In this document: piece after piece, positions 9,360 through 19,155 of the stretch
How the letters are laid out: every line of letters starts with the position of its first letter
How positions within the stretch are numbered: the stretch's first letter is position 1
NCBI RefSeq assembly: GCF_963666545.1
Contig: NZ_OY762899.1
Span: 3,972,365 to 4,036,364 of the forward strand
DNA length: 64,000 nucleotides
DNA from: an uncultured Bacteroides sp.
GTDB lineage: Bacteria; Bacteroidota; Bacteroidia; Bacteroidales; Bacteroidaceae
Direction: 5' to 3'
Translations under genes and position numbers: made by a program
Notes under the pieces: model-generated
The model's database searches: none
What the model saw: the letters and a program-made list of their open reading frames with translations, nothing else
What the model was told of the DNA's origin: nothing

Positions 9360-11804
9360 CTATAGTTTAACTACAACTTTTTTTCCACTATAAGTTACAG
9401 CTTTATCCATTTTATCACCTGCGGCTACAACTACAACATTAAATTTACGAGTTGTAAGCATTCCTGGGAATGAGCCTTTACGGTCATTAATAGTTAATGA
9501 CTTCTTTGCATCGTTCCAAGTAAAAGTTATCGTAGAATATACACCCTTTTCGTAGTTATAATTATCATTTTCATCTTCGTACAATGTAAACTCACCATTA
9601 GCTCCGGGGTAAATGCGAATTTCCAGGTTATCCCATTTCTTTTCGGTAGCATACTGTACTTGTGGCCCAAAAGGAACTATACTTCCAGATTTAATGTACA
9701 AAGGAATTTCATCAATTGTTGTAGCTCTTACTATTTCCTGACCACCATTAATTTTTTCGTTAGTCCAGAAATCGTACCAGGAAGTACCTTCGGGTAAATA
9801 CACTTTTGTCGATTTAGCCTCGCTAAAATTCACAGATTGTTCCTTATTTTCGCTATTTGCATCTTTTTTATCCCAACCGGTTTCAGCATTTGCTCTTAAA
9901 ATAGTTTCCGGGGTATATTGCGCATTAATAATAGGAGCTACCAATATTGATTTACCAAACATATACTCATTGTCCATGTCTACAACTTTCTTATCATTAA
10001 AGTCCATCACCAAGGCACGCATAATGGTAGATTGGCTATTCGTAACCGACCAAGCAGTAGAGTAAATGTATGGCAAGAATGAATAACGCAAATCAATTGT
10101 TTTTGCTATCGCGTCGTAGATCGTCTCGCCTTTTTTACCAAAATTATATATTTCTCTTGGAATATCAGTACCATGCGAACGCATCATAGGGGTAAATGCT
10201 CCGAACTGGAGCCAACGAACATACAATTCTTGAAATGAAGGATTCTTCGCTCCTTCGCTCCATCCTCTGTTATAAGCACTTGCAAAAAAACCGCCAATAT
10301 CAGTGTTCCAGTATGGAATCGCGCTCATCGAAAAGTTGAGGCCTGCAGGTATTTGATTGCGTAACGATTGCCAAGATGAATTCACATCGCCAGACCATGT
10401 ATTGGCTCCATAACGTTGTTGTCCTGCAAAAGCAGAACGAGTAAGGATAAATACACGTTTATCGGAACTTGCAGCACGTTGGTGTTCTGCAACTCCTCCT
10501 ACCGTCATCAGTGGGAATGCGTTGCGTACCTTACGGAATGAGCCAAGATACGTTTTAAGATCGAAATCGGAAGGCTTGAAATCCAGATGGTCAGGTTCTG
10601 AAGAATCCATCCACCATCCGTCAATTCCCAACGAGAAAAGTCCTTTGTTCAGGTGTCTCCAGTATATATCGCGAGCTTCGGGGTTATATGGGTCATAAGG
10701 CTGAACACCAGATGGATATTCGCGGTTTGGAGGCCATGTCTCTAATCCCGATTGTGGCCATGTACCGAAGTTCAGAAGCATACCCTTCGGTTGCATTTCT
10801 CTAAATTGCTTTGTTTGAGGGCCAAATGAAGACCAAATGGAAATAATCAGGTGTGCATTCATGTTGTGAATATCATCCACCATTTTCTTTGGGTTAGGGA
10901 ATTCTGTGTTGAGAAATTCCATGGCATTCCACAAGTAATTATTGCCCCAGTATTGCCAATCCTGAATGATACCATCGAGTGGAACACCCAGTTCACGATA
11001 TTTATTCACTACGCCCACTAATTCGTTTTGACTTTTGTAGCGTTCCTTACTTTGCCAGTAACCGAAAGTCCACAATGGAAACATTGGAGCTTGTCCTGTA
11101 AGTTCACGCATACAGGCAATTGATCCATCGATATTTCCACCAAGCATAAAGTAATAATCAATACAATCGCCAACATCCGATTTAAATGAGGCGCTTTCGG
11201 GCTTATCTTCAAATACTGTTGGGGAATAATTATCCCAAAATAATCCGTAACCTTTTGTAGAAACAAGGAAAGGAACATAGTCGTCAGTATTTCCCTGTAC
11301 CATGTTAATTCTTGCGTTACGCAGCGATAATTTACCTCGTTGTTGTTGACCCAGGCCATAAATAGCTTCGTCTTTGTCAAGTGTAAACGACTGATTAATG
11401 GTATAGGTTTTTGATCCTGCATCATTGAAATCAGTAAACGTTGCACCCGATTCTTTCTCACTTAAAAGCTGTGCTCCGGCAAGAGTAGCATAGGATATTT
11501 TACCCGATTTAACATTGATATCAACTTTCATCTTTTGGCTTTTCAACGAAATAACATCTCCTTGTTGGCTAATTGCCACCTTTGTAGCTTGTGGCTTCTT
11601 AACGACCGTCAAACTTTCTTTTGTGAAAGGTTTTTCAATCGGTGATTTCAGTACCCTTACAGTGGAGAGTCCGTAAAACTGGATTTCAACATCGATTGAG
11701 TTGATTTTGGTTTTTAAACCCAAATCCGTTTTCTGATACGATTGCGCCTGACTACCAATAGCAAAAACTATTAGTAGTGAAAGGATTAAATTGATTTTCT
11801 TCAT
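9360..11804 (-). CDS. GH31 alpha-glycosidase (probable alpha-xylosidase), no PA14 insert
   Basis: Second GH31 of the operon, complete at 814 residues. It has a signal peptide (MKKINLILSLLIVFAIGSQAQ), an N-terminal beta-sandwich with YGLGQQQRGKLSLRN, and a catalytic barrel with GIIQDWQYWGNN, the nucleophile motif WWMDSSEPDH (Asp400) and RYGANTWSGD. A proximal C-terminal domain and a DUF5110-type beta domain (YEDENDNYNYEKGVYS) follow. The WWMD..EP form is typical of alpha-xylosidases and related GH31s. Unlike the GH31 at the window edge it lacks the PA14 insert, so the two probably act on differently sized or differently linked side chains. It sits between GH29 and DUF3237 in the same direction. 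Confidence 0.9.
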   Translation of the reverse strand: MKKINLILSLLIVFAIGSQAQSYQKTDLGLKTKINSIDVEIQFYGLSTVRVLKSPIEKPFTKESLTVVKKPQATKVAISQQGDVISLKSQKMKVDINVKSGKISYATLAGAQLLSEKESGATFTDFNDAGSKTYTINQSFTLDKDEAIYGLGQQQRGKLSLRNARINMVQGNTDDYVPFLVSTKGYGLFWDNYSPTVFEDKPESASFKSDVGDCIDYYFMLGGNIDGSIACMRELTGQAPMFPLWTFGYWQSKERYKSQNELVGVVNKYRELGVPLDGIIQDWQYWGNNYLWNAMEFLNTEFPNPKKMVDDIHNMNAHLIISIWSSFGPQTKQFREMQPKGMLLNFGTWPQSGLETWPPNREYPSGVQPYDPYNPEARDIYWRHLNKGLFSLGIDGWWMDSSEPDHLDFKPSDFDLKTYLGSFRKVRNAFPLMTVGGVAEHQRAASSDKRVFILTRSAFAGQQRYGANTWSGDVNSSWQSLRNQIPAGLNFSMSAIPYWNTDIGGFFASAYNRGWSEGAKNPSFQELYVRWLQFGAFTPMMRSHGTDIPREIYNFGKKGETIYDAIAKTIDLRYSFLPYIYSTAWSVTNSQSTIMRALVMDFNDKKVVDMDNEYMFGKSILVAPIINAQYTPETILRANAETGWDKKDANSENKEQSVNFSEAKSTKVYLPEGTSWYDFWTNEKINGGQEIVRATTIDEIPLYIKSGSIVPFGPQVQYATEKKWDNLEIRIYPGANGEFTLYEDENDNYNYEKGVYSTITFTWNDAKKSLTINDRKGSFPGMLTTRKFNVVVVAAGDKMDKAVTYSGKKVVVKL

Positions 11805-11853
11805 AAAGTTAGTTATTAGTTAATCTATTTGTTTTAATATTCATATGTTTTAT

Positions 11854-12441
11854 TTACAGCAACTTATAAACTCCAATCACTACATAAGGCTCCTCGCCAA
11901 GTTTCAACTCGGGTATTTTTAATGTCCCAATAAAAATAGCATGGTTAAGATAATCGTAAGGGCTATCTTTTGGTGCTTCTAAATCAAGAACAGATTTGCA
12001 ATAGATAGCCTTAGTTCTTGAATCGGTATGAATCAATGCCTTATTAACGACCTGAATTACATATCTATCATCTGTTTTCAGTAGATAACGGGCATTCAGT
12101 TCAGTATCCCCATCGGGACGAACCAATTGGCTGTCTTCTCCTCCAGATAAAATTTCGCCTTTTATTTTTGGACCGATAAATGTTCCTCCGGTAATCGGAA
12201 TAACTCTTTTAACACCATGCTTGCTTTCGCCCACGGGTATCATATCACCAATTTTCACCTTTGCTTCCCAGATGAGTTCAGTCTTGAAATCTTGGTAAAT
12301 ATCCCCATTATTTCTGGTACTAACACTCTGGGCACTCAACTTTTGTGAATATAAAAATGACTGTGCCAATATATTGAATATCAAAATCATCTTAGAAATT
12401 GATTTCTCTGCTTTAATATATGTGTTTCTGGTTAGTTGCAT
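11854..12441 (-). CDS. DUF3237 family secreted protein
   Basis: Small protein of 195 residues matching the DUF3237 pattern: a lipocalin-like beta-barrel with ITGGTFIGPKIKGEIL, then GGEDSQLVRPDGDTELNARY and a C-terminal FIGTLKIPELKLGEEPYVV. The N-terminus carries a hydrophobic export signal (MILIFNILAQSFLYSQ, ending KLSAQ). The annotated ATG at 12441 puts 17 residues before it, and an internal ATG at 12391 is an equally good start. DUF3237 has no established biochemical role that I can name. Here it lies between GH27 and GH31 in one direction with short gaps, so it is made with the debranching enzymes. It may be a periplasmic binding or accessory protein, which is a guess. Confidence 0.75.
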   Translation of the reverse strand: MQLTRNTYIKAEKSISKMILIFNILAQSFLYSQKLSAQSVSTRNNGDIYQDFKTELIWEAKVKIGDMIPVGESKHGVKRVIPITGGTFIGPKIKGEILSGGEDSQLVRPDGDTELNARYLLKTDDRYVIQVVNKALIHTDSRTKAIYCKSVLDLEAPKDSPYDYLNHAIFIGTLKIPELKLGEEPYVVIGVYKLL

Positions 12442-12494
12442 TTTACGTGTTTGTTTATTACGTTAGATTATCTCTTCTTATACGTTATAGCATC

Positions 12495-14285
12495 TTAGCG
12501 CAAAGGGCTGATTCGATACAGCCCAGCACCATGCTGTGGTAATTCTCGAATAAAGATTCCTTTGAAAGTTCCCAAATCCTTGTGACTCCACAAATCGCGT
12601 ACTTTGACTTTACCTTTTATACCTATGGCTTCGAAATTTACTTTTACATTCTCAGTTTCAGGAAGAACAATTGCACCTTTGCTAACAAGGACACCAAAAA
12701 CAACCGAACCATTCATCGTTACAACCCCGGTTGCTGTAAAAGTATCGTAACCTTCGGGCAATTCGTAAATGATAATAGATTCACCATGGGTGCCAATACC
12801 CTCAGCTGGTTTATCGTTTATAATAATCGGTTTATTGTCACATGTCCGGTTCACGAGTGTTTCGCCCCATCCTGCACTAGCACTGATCCATTTCATCTTG
12901 GTAAGTTTAAGGTCTCCTTTTGGCCCATGAAGAACAGGATCGACCCACACTACATGATCCCAGTCGAAACCATTGCCACCATCTTTAACGAATAAGACAA
13001 GTTTCTTTCCGTCTTTCACCGATACCTCTACCTTTTGAGAACTACCCTTGCCTGTAATTAGTGGGCTTGCATAGTCGGCATCGTTGAAATCAATATTGTC
13101 TCCTTTACTTTGCGCATTGAAAAGTGCTACATATTTATCTTTACTATTAGGTATATCAGCAGTCCATACTATCAGATTTTTATCGCGTGACACCTGACGG
13201 TTGTTCATACTTTGCTGGTTTACCTTCAACATCTCGGGGTTGGTGAGCATTTGTTTGGTAAAGTCATCAAGCTTAGTCATATCTCCGCCGAAAATAAGTG
13301 GTGAACGACCAATTGCCCACATGCTCATAAGCGTGTATTGTTCATTCTTAGTGAAGTTGGTAGGGCGCTTGAAATCAACAATTCCAATCGGAAGCATATC
13401 GGCATCCGGAAAATGTCCGGGCTCACGGTATGGAGTCCAAGCATCCATACGCTCGAACATAGCTAGCAACAACCCCCATCTATCCCAGAAGTCATCAGTA
13501 ATACGCCACATATTGGCATGGTTCATCACATGCTCGCCAGCTGTAACCGGTGTTGCGCCCGGCGACAAGCTTAAGATTATCGGGCGACCAGTTTTGTCAA
13601 TAGCATTACGTAGCGCTTCAATTTCGGCTTTTTGAACATTGTCGTAAGGGCGCGAAATATCGTCACACTTTATGAAATCGACTCCCCAATCGGCATACAT
13701 TTGAACAATTGAATTGTAGTAAGCCTGTCCTTCGGGTTTAGTAGCATCAACGCCATACATATCGGGGTTCCATGCACATCGGGAGTTAGTTAATGCAATA
13801 TCCTGAGCTTTTGCCGTTGTACCGAGCACAGGAGTGTTTTTTTCAACAGCCTGACGAGGAATACCACGCATAATATGGATTCCAAATTTCAGTCCTTTTG
13901 AATGCACATAATCAGCAAGAGTCTTAAATCCTTTACCATCGACCGCTGAAGGGAATTTTTTCAGTCCAGGGGTTAAACGTCCGTATTCATCCATTGTGAG
14001 CACCGCATTGGGATCGTAAGCATGTCCTTTCGCTTCAGGTTCGTACCATTGAATATCCACAGTAAGATATTTATATCCACTCGGCAAAAGATACTTTGCC
14101 ATTGCATCGGCCTGTTCCTTTATTTGTTGTTCGGTTACAGTCGTTCCAAAGCAATCCCAACTATTCCAGCCCAAGGGTGGAGTCGTTGCCCATGCGTGAT
14201 AATTCTTTTTTGTCTGTGCAAGAACAGTCCCTAGAGATGAAGGTAAAAGTAAAGCTAATAGAAAAATATAATATTGTCTTTTCAT
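12495..14285 (-). CDS. GH27 enzyme, candidate beta-L-arabinopyranosidase
   Basis: Secreted GH27 protein of 596 residues with a signal peptide ending VLAQ. The barrel starts at TTPPLGWNSWDCFG. The nucleophile is Asp208 in DFIKCDD and the acid region is WRITDDFWDRW. The canonical galactose-binding pair of GH27 alpha-galactosidases (IDD) reads VDI here: Asp77 is kept, but the second Asp is Ile78. From memory, the same Asp-to-Ile change (Ile99) occurs in the Streptomyces avermitilis GH27 beta-L-arabinopyranosidase and shifts preference from galactose to arabinopyranose. The C-terminal part contains an NPCBM-like segment (about 430-540), then a short beta domain ending in RELPQHGAGLYRISPLR. Activity could still be alpha-galactosidase. 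The other GH27 of the operon (20569-22614) keeps the canonical pair. Confidence 0.88.
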   Translation of the reverse strand: MKRQYYIFLLALLLPSSLGTVLAQTKKNYHAWATTPPLGWNSWDCFGTTVTEQQIKEQADAMAKYLLPSGYKYLTVDIQWYEPEAKGHAYDPNAVLTMDEYGRLTPGLKKFPSAVDGKGFKTLADYVHSKGLKFGIHIMRGIPRQAVEKNTPVLGTTAKAQDIALTNSRCAWNPDMYGVDATKPEGQAYYNSIVQMYADWGVDFIKCDDISRPYDNVQKAEIEALRNAIDKTGRPIILSLSPGATPVTAGEHVMNHANMWRITDDFWDRWGLLLAMFERMDAWTPYREPGHFPDADMLPIGIVDFKRPTNFTKNEQYTLMSMWAIGRSPLIFGGDMTKLDDFTKQMLTNPEMLKVNQQSMNNRQVSRDKNLIVWTADIPNSKDKYVALFNAQSKGDNIDFNDADYASPLITGKGSSQKVEVSVKDGKKLVLFVKDGGNGFDWDHVVWVDPVLHGPKGDLKLTKMKWISASAGWGETLVNRTCDNKPIIINDKPAEGIGTHGESIIIYELPEGYDTFTATGVVTMNGSVVFGVLVSKGAIVLPETENVKVNFEAIGIKGKVKVRDLWSHKDLGTFKGIFIRELPQHGAGLYRISPLR

Positions 14286-14326
14286 ATTTATATTAATAAC
14301 TAAGGTTGGTTCTAGTTAAATGCAGT

Positions 14327-17305
14327 TTATTTAGCATTGTGTTGAAGAGAAGGAACTCCGAAATAACTAGGATGATCGTTATCCGGGTTTGCCACAATTC
14401 TCTCTAAAACAAGTTCTGGATCAATCATAAACACTTTCAGCGTGTGGAATCCGGGAGCAGCCACATCCAATTGAACGTCCAACCAACGAATATTATCAAA
14501 AATTTCATTACGACGCAGTTTTTCTGTTCCTACCAATGCAATCTCTTTATTGAGCGGAGGCAGTGGTTTCAACACTTTCGAGTTAGCCAGATTTGTTGGA
14601 GTATATTCGGTAAATGTATCCACCAATCCTTTACGTGCATCAAGAATTTGAGGTTCCCCATTATCAATAGACACAGCAATGCGCAAACCACGCTCCGGAT
14701 TAACATCCTGAGTTGGAAGAATACCTATACAAAAAGTCGTTTTGCCTTGTTGATTAAGATACATTTTGTACTCCAAACGAGGAGCCGTTTTGGGTATTTC
14801 ACTAGGAGCTGTAACCGGAAAAATTCCCATACAAGCTTCATCTCTACCCAAATCAGGGAGAAGTAACCATTTTGATTTCTTTCCCGCCACATTGGCATTG
14901 AATTTATTGGCTGGTATCGAGAATTCTCCTGTAAGACTTCCGAAATAGGGTTCTGTTGTTACCGGAATTATGGCTTTAACAGCACTCACCTGAACCTGAA
15001 CCAAACTATCGCCTTGTCTAATTTCAATCAAACCATCAGCTTTACCAACAGGCAAAGATTCCCAATCAATATCAACTATGATACGATTTTCTTTTTCTAC
15101 AGTGCCTTTAGTTACACTTAATTTAATCCATGAATTATTGGCAACCGCATTGAAAGTGAATGCCCCCGTTCCACGGTTAAATACATCAATATAGTACGGT
15201 TTCTTGTTAAGACCATCGAATACGGGTAAAGCAGCTTTTTCTGCCGAAGCTGGCCATGCTTGTTCGCTACCTTCAACGGCAATGCCCATAGCTGGAGTAG
15301 GAAGCGGCGTTACATCAACTACAGCAGGCATCGTACTGGTAAGAGGCATAGACCATATTCTGTAACCGATATGTATGTCAGACATCATGTTTTTCCATTT
15401 TCCATCTGCCATTGGACCGTTGTAATAATCGCTCAATTGCTTGTCCAAATCGTAAAGATCGCGAACACGTTTAGCATAATCATTGGCACCTACACGTCCT
15501 TGCTTGGCATAAAGATTATTTTTATCTGCTGCAATATACATTTCGGCAACACCGGCAGATGCTTTAGTTGGATATAATACCAACTGATAATAAGCATCTT
15601 GTGCTTCCGGAGCAATTTTAGATTTCAAAGCTTCCGCCTTATTAGCTACGTCACGCCAAAGTTGAATAACACGGTCGCCTTCATTATGATTCACAATGCT
15701 GAAAATGTTCGGAACCTGAGCTTCAGCTTTTCTCCAAAGATTGTATTTTGGGTATTTAGAAACAATATCTGCAATTTCAACAGCATGTTCGCTTCCAAAA
15801 GTTTTTGTTGCCCAGTCGATACTGTAATCCATGGTCTTATCAGCAGGCACTGCCTCCGGATTCCATGCATAGCGCATAATAAAGTCAATAGGAATTTCCT
15901 TTGGTTTAAGATCTCCAACGTTTACAACCCAAAGCTTATTGATACCAGATTGGTATGCCAAATTGAACTGCTCGCGTAATTTGGGTATGGTAGTGGTGTT
16001 AACCCAACGATCATTCCATGGTCCTCCATTCATGTCAATGTGATAATACAGACCTCCACCTCCTATTCTGTCTTTTTCTTTTAGAGGAAGGGTTCGTCGT
16101 ATATAACCCCAGTTGTTATCGCAAAATAAGAGAATTATATCGTCAGGAACAGTAAGCCCGGCATCATAATATCGCTGAACCTCCGTAAAAATAGCCCATA
16201 GTTGCGGATGATTGGCAGGGTCATCGTTGTATACTTTTCGAATGATATATCGTTGACTTTTTACTACATTTTGCAGCGTTTTTATATTTTCTAAGTCTTC
16301 ACCTTTGCCCATAGCCACATCGCCATCACCACGCATACCCATCGTAATCACATTATCATAATTCTTGTTGCGATTGAGACCTTCAAACCAAAACTTTTCA
16401 AGATTCGCACTGTTTGTAACAAAGTCCCACTCACCGATTTCCTGCTTGCGTTTAGTATATTCTTTTTGCGCCCGCATCATTGGTTCGTGGTGCGAGTTTC
16501 CCATTACAATGCCGTACTCATCTGCCAAAACCGGATTCATTGGATCATCTTCGTTAAATGCATTACCCCACATTGCAGGCCAAAGAAAGTTGGCTTTCAG
16601 ACGCAAAAGCAGTTCGAACATGTTTACATACATTTTGGAATTAACACCACCAAATTTGGCATTGCACCAGCCGGTAAAAGAAGGCGATTCATCGTTAATA
16701 AAAATGCCGCGATATTTTACTTTAGGCGAATCCTGAACAAATCTTCCCGCTTTCACATAGAGTTTATTGCTTTTCTTAGCAGGAACATCAGCCCAAAAAT
16801 ACCAAGGTGAAACACCAATTTTTTCTGAGACATCATAAATACCATAAATGGTTCCGCGTTTGTCGGCTCCGGCAACAATCAGATTGCTACCTACAGTCTG
16901 AATGACGAAAGACTCCCATTGACCTTTGATGTCGGATACGTTAATTTTTTTGTCGGCAATCAACTTGTCTATTAATTTGCTTTTACCGATTGTCCCAATT
17001 ATGATTGAATGTGTTTCGGGTGTTGTTGATTCCTTCACTTTGGAAGCAATGCCTGAGACTTTACGAATGTCGTTACCTAAATTATTGGCTGCACGGATTA
17101 CGCCCCTCCAGTCTGCAGCATCAACGTAGATTGAAGTAGCTTTTCCATTGGCAACAATTGTGAAGGCATTTTTTGATACCTCGTGCTGAATATACTGAGA
17201 TGGAATTCTGTAATTAACCTTATTAGATGCATTAACAGAAAATGATTCAATCAAAATAATCCCTGCAATAAGGAAGAGGTGTTTTAGTTTACCTATATTA
17301 TTCAT
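14327..17305 (-). CDS. GH115 alpha-glucuronidase
   Basis: Removes (4-O-methyl)-glucuronic acid from internal xylosyl residues of glucuronoxylan, a role specific to GH115 (GH67 acts only at chain ends). The 992 residues match full-length GH115. A signal peptide precedes an N-terminal alpha/beta domain with DAADWRGVIRAANNL, then the barrel with RGIFINDESPSFTGW, NFLWPAMWGNAF, MGMRGDGDVAM and LLFCDNNWGYIRR (about residues 390-402). A helical region follows, and a C-terminal Ig-like domain begins after about residue 780. This is the strongest single pointer to glucuronoxylan as the substrate. Some GH115 enzymes act on arabinogalactan, but the esterases and GH10 remnant nearby favour xylan. It sits mid-operon with about 40 bases to the next gene. 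Confidence 0.95.
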   Translation of the reverse strand: MNNIGKLKHLFLIAGIILIESFSVNASNKVNYRIPSQYIQHEVSKNAFTIVANGKATSIYVDAADWRGVIRAANNLGNDIRKVSGIASKVKESTTPETHSIIIGTIGKSKLIDKLIADKKINVSDIKGQWESFVIQTVGSNLIVAGADKRGTIYGIYDVSEKIGVSPWYFWADVPAKKSNKLYVKAGRFVQDSPKVKYRGIFINDESPSFTGWCNAKFGGVNSKMYVNMFELLLRLKANFLWPAMWGNAFNEDDPMNPVLADEYGIVMGNSHHEPMMRAQKEYTKRKQEIGEWDFVTNSANLEKFWFEGLNRNKNYDNVITMGMRGDGDVAMGKGEDLENIKTLQNVVKSQRYIIRKVYNDDPANHPQLWAIFTEVQRYYDAGLTVPDDIILLFCDNNWGYIRRTLPLKEKDRIGGGGLYYHIDMNGGPWNDRWVNTTTIPKLREQFNLAYQSGINKLWVVNVGDLKPKEIPIDFIMRYAWNPEAVPADKTMDYSIDWATKTFGSEHAVEIADIVSKYPKYNLWRKAEAQVPNIFSIVNHNEGDRVIQLWRDVANKAEALKSKIAPEAQDAYYQLVLYPTKASAGVAEMYIAADKNNLYAKQGRVGANDYAKRVRDLYDLDKQLSDYYNGPMADGKWKNMMSDIHIGYRIWSMPLTSTMPAVVDVTPLPTPAMGIAVEGSEQAWPASAEKAALPVFDGLNKKPYYIDVFNRGTGAFTFNAVANNSWIKLSVTKGTVEKENRIIVDIDWESLPVGKADGLIEIRQGDSLVQVQVSAVKAIIPVTTEPYFGSLTGEFSIPANKFNANVAGKKSKWLLLPDLGRDEACMGIFPVTAPSEIPKTAPRLEYKMYLNQQGKTTFCIGILPTQDVNPERGLRIAVSIDNGEPQILDARKGLVDTFTEYTPTNLANSKVLKPLPPLNKEIALVGTEKLRRNEIFDNIRWLDVQLDVAAPGFHTLKVFMIDPELVLERIVANPDNDHPSYFGVPSLQHNAK

Positions 17306-17367
17306 AAAAAATTATTATTTACAGCTTATTCTAAATCATTTCTATTCATTGTCTCTTAATTCGTTTT

Positions 17368-19143
17368 TTATTTTTTCGCAGGTACACTTATTCCTTCAGT
17401 TGTAAGTTTGATTGGTTTAATGCTTCCGTCAGGATTAAAGTAAAGGTATTCTGCACATACCTGACGTCTGCAATCGCCACCCGGAGTTCCGTTCAACGTA
17501 TAAGAACCATCGTGGTAAAAGAAATACCATTGATTTTTGAATTCGATGATCGATGGATGAATAGTGAAACCATACTTTGCCGGACCGGTTAGTAATCCTC
17601 CATAGGTCCATGGACCGTTAATATTCTTAGCAGAAGAGTAGGCTATTTGCTCAGCCTGTACTCCCGGAGCATCGGCGGCATATACCATGTAATAGAAATC
17701 GCCCCGTTTGAAAAGCCATGGACCTTCCGAATAATTTCTGAATGGAACTTTGGTAACAGGACCATCGATTTCAACCATATTGCGTTTCAGTTTCACCATG
17801 TAACAGTCTCCATTGCCCCAAGCCATCCATGGAGTGCCATCGGTATCGATAAGAACAGTGGGATCAATATCTGAATTCGCTCTGTGTGAATCTTTGGTCA
17901 TATCGTCGGTAATCAGAGGTTTGCCGGGTAGCGCTTCCTTGAATGGACCGGTAGGGCTATCGCTTACAGCTACAGTAATAAAGTGGCCGTTTTTCCCATC
18001 CAACGTGACATAATCGTAATATTTACCGTCCTTCTCAATCACTTGCGCAGCCCAGGAAGCTCCATCGTATGCGTTTTCAAAATCTTTTGCAGCCAAAACA
18101 GGACCATGTGATTTCCAGTTCTTCATATCTGTTGTAGAGTAACACAGCCAACTTGGCATATTGAACCATCCACCAACCGAAGCAGCATCCTGACCTACGT
18201 ATGCATAAACAGTCTTGCCAATAACAGTCATTGCAGGATCAGCTGTAAAGAAGTCTGTGAAAAGCGGATTTTGACCCGTTACACGAGGCATTGCCTCGCC
18301 AGAAATTTTAACCTCATCTATCGCCCCATCAAGTACTTGGAGACTATTAGGAAAGCCTCCTGGAAATCCACGTCCAATTACCCACATACCTGCATTGCGA
18401 TTTAAAGCCGAACCCTTGAAGGAAATTGTAGATGACTTTCCGAAGTTAGCTTGACCTGAAGGTTTCACTTCAAAGCGAAGTTGAGTTTGTCCACTCTTTG
18501 AATCATAGTCAGCTTGAGCACGAACATTATACCACTTGCCCGCTTCTACTTCATCTCCTGCTACAATACGACGAGGTACGCCGTCAGCACACATAACCTC
18601 AACAAAGTATTTTTTATACATATTGTCAAAGCCAATGGACAAATCGCCTACCAACTGCCTTTTCGCTCCTTCTTTGCAAAGATAAACCTGCTCAGTACCA
18701 AGTAAGTTGCACTTCAAACTGGCCTCTATCGCCCAGCTTTTCTGCATATCGTAATAAGCTAATGGGCGATCGAATGTTACCACATACTCGCCGTTTTTCA
18801 AGGAAAGTGAGCGGGTGTTCAGTTTACCATCAACCTGAACACTCGGAACATTGTCGGAAAAAACATTTGGTGATGTTCTTGAACCTTGTACTTGCAAGAA
18901 ATTCCCTTTGCCAGAGTCATCAAATACAAATGGTTGTGGCTCAATTGGGCCACGGTTATCAGCACTTAGAGCCTGACCTACTATAGAGGCTGATACAGAA
19001 TCACCCTTGAGGTGTTTTATTTGCTCAAAGTTCCAATGAGCGAGGACCTCTCTCTGGCTGTATACGTTATTAGTAACCGAAGCCAATATCAAGATACTGA
19101 GAACAAAGACCTGTTTATACGAACAAATGTTTTTTATATCCAT
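17368..19143 (-). CDS. GH43 glycosidase with N-terminal LamG-like domain
   Basis: Secreted GH43, probably an alpha-L-arabinofuranosidase or beta-xylosidase. After a signal peptide (ending NNVYSQ) there is a concanavalin-like LamG domain of about 230 residues (REVLAHWNFEQ to AIDEVKISGEA), a typical sugar-binding jelly roll. The five-bladed GH43 propeller follows with all three catalytic acids: base Asp in FFTADPAMTV, pKa modulator Asp in NSDIDPTVLID and acid Glu in NYSEGPWLFKRG. No C-terminal binding module is present, unlike the two GH43-CBM6 paralogues in this operon. The propeller resembles theirs (ADPA, DIDPTV, EGPW), suggesting related subfamilies with different accessory domains. I cannot assign the subfamily by eye. 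Confidence 0.9.
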   Translation of the reverse strand: MDIKNICSYKQVFVLSILILASVTNNVYSQREVLAHWNFEQIKHLKGDSVSASIVGQALSADNRGPIEPQPFVFDDSGKGNFLQVQGSRTSPNVFSDNVPSVQVDGKLNTRSLSLKNGEYVVTFDRPLAYYDMQKSWAIEASLKCNLLGTEQVYLCKEGAKRQLVGDLSIGFDNMYKKYFVEVMCADGVPRRIVAGDEVEAGKWYNVRAQADYDSKSGQTQLRFEVKPSGQANFGKSSTISFKGSALNRNAGMWVIGRGFPGGFPNSLQVLDGAIDEVKISGEAMPRVTGQNPLFTDFFTADPAMTVIGKTVYAYVGQDAASVGGWFNMPSWLCYSTTDMKNWKSHGPVLAAKDFENAYDGASWAAQVIEKDGKYYDYVTLDGKNGHFITVAVSDSPTGPFKEALPGKPLITDDMTKDSHRANSDIDPTVLIDTDGTPWMAWGNGDCYMVKLKRNMVEIDGPVTKVPFRNYSEGPWLFKRGDFYYMVYAADAPGVQAEQIAYSSAKNINGPWTYGGLLTGPAKYGFTIHPSIIEFKNQWYFFYHDGSYTLNGTPGGDCRRQVCAEYLYFNPDGSIKPIKLTTEGISVPAKK

Positions 19144-19155
19144 AAGATTGTTTGA

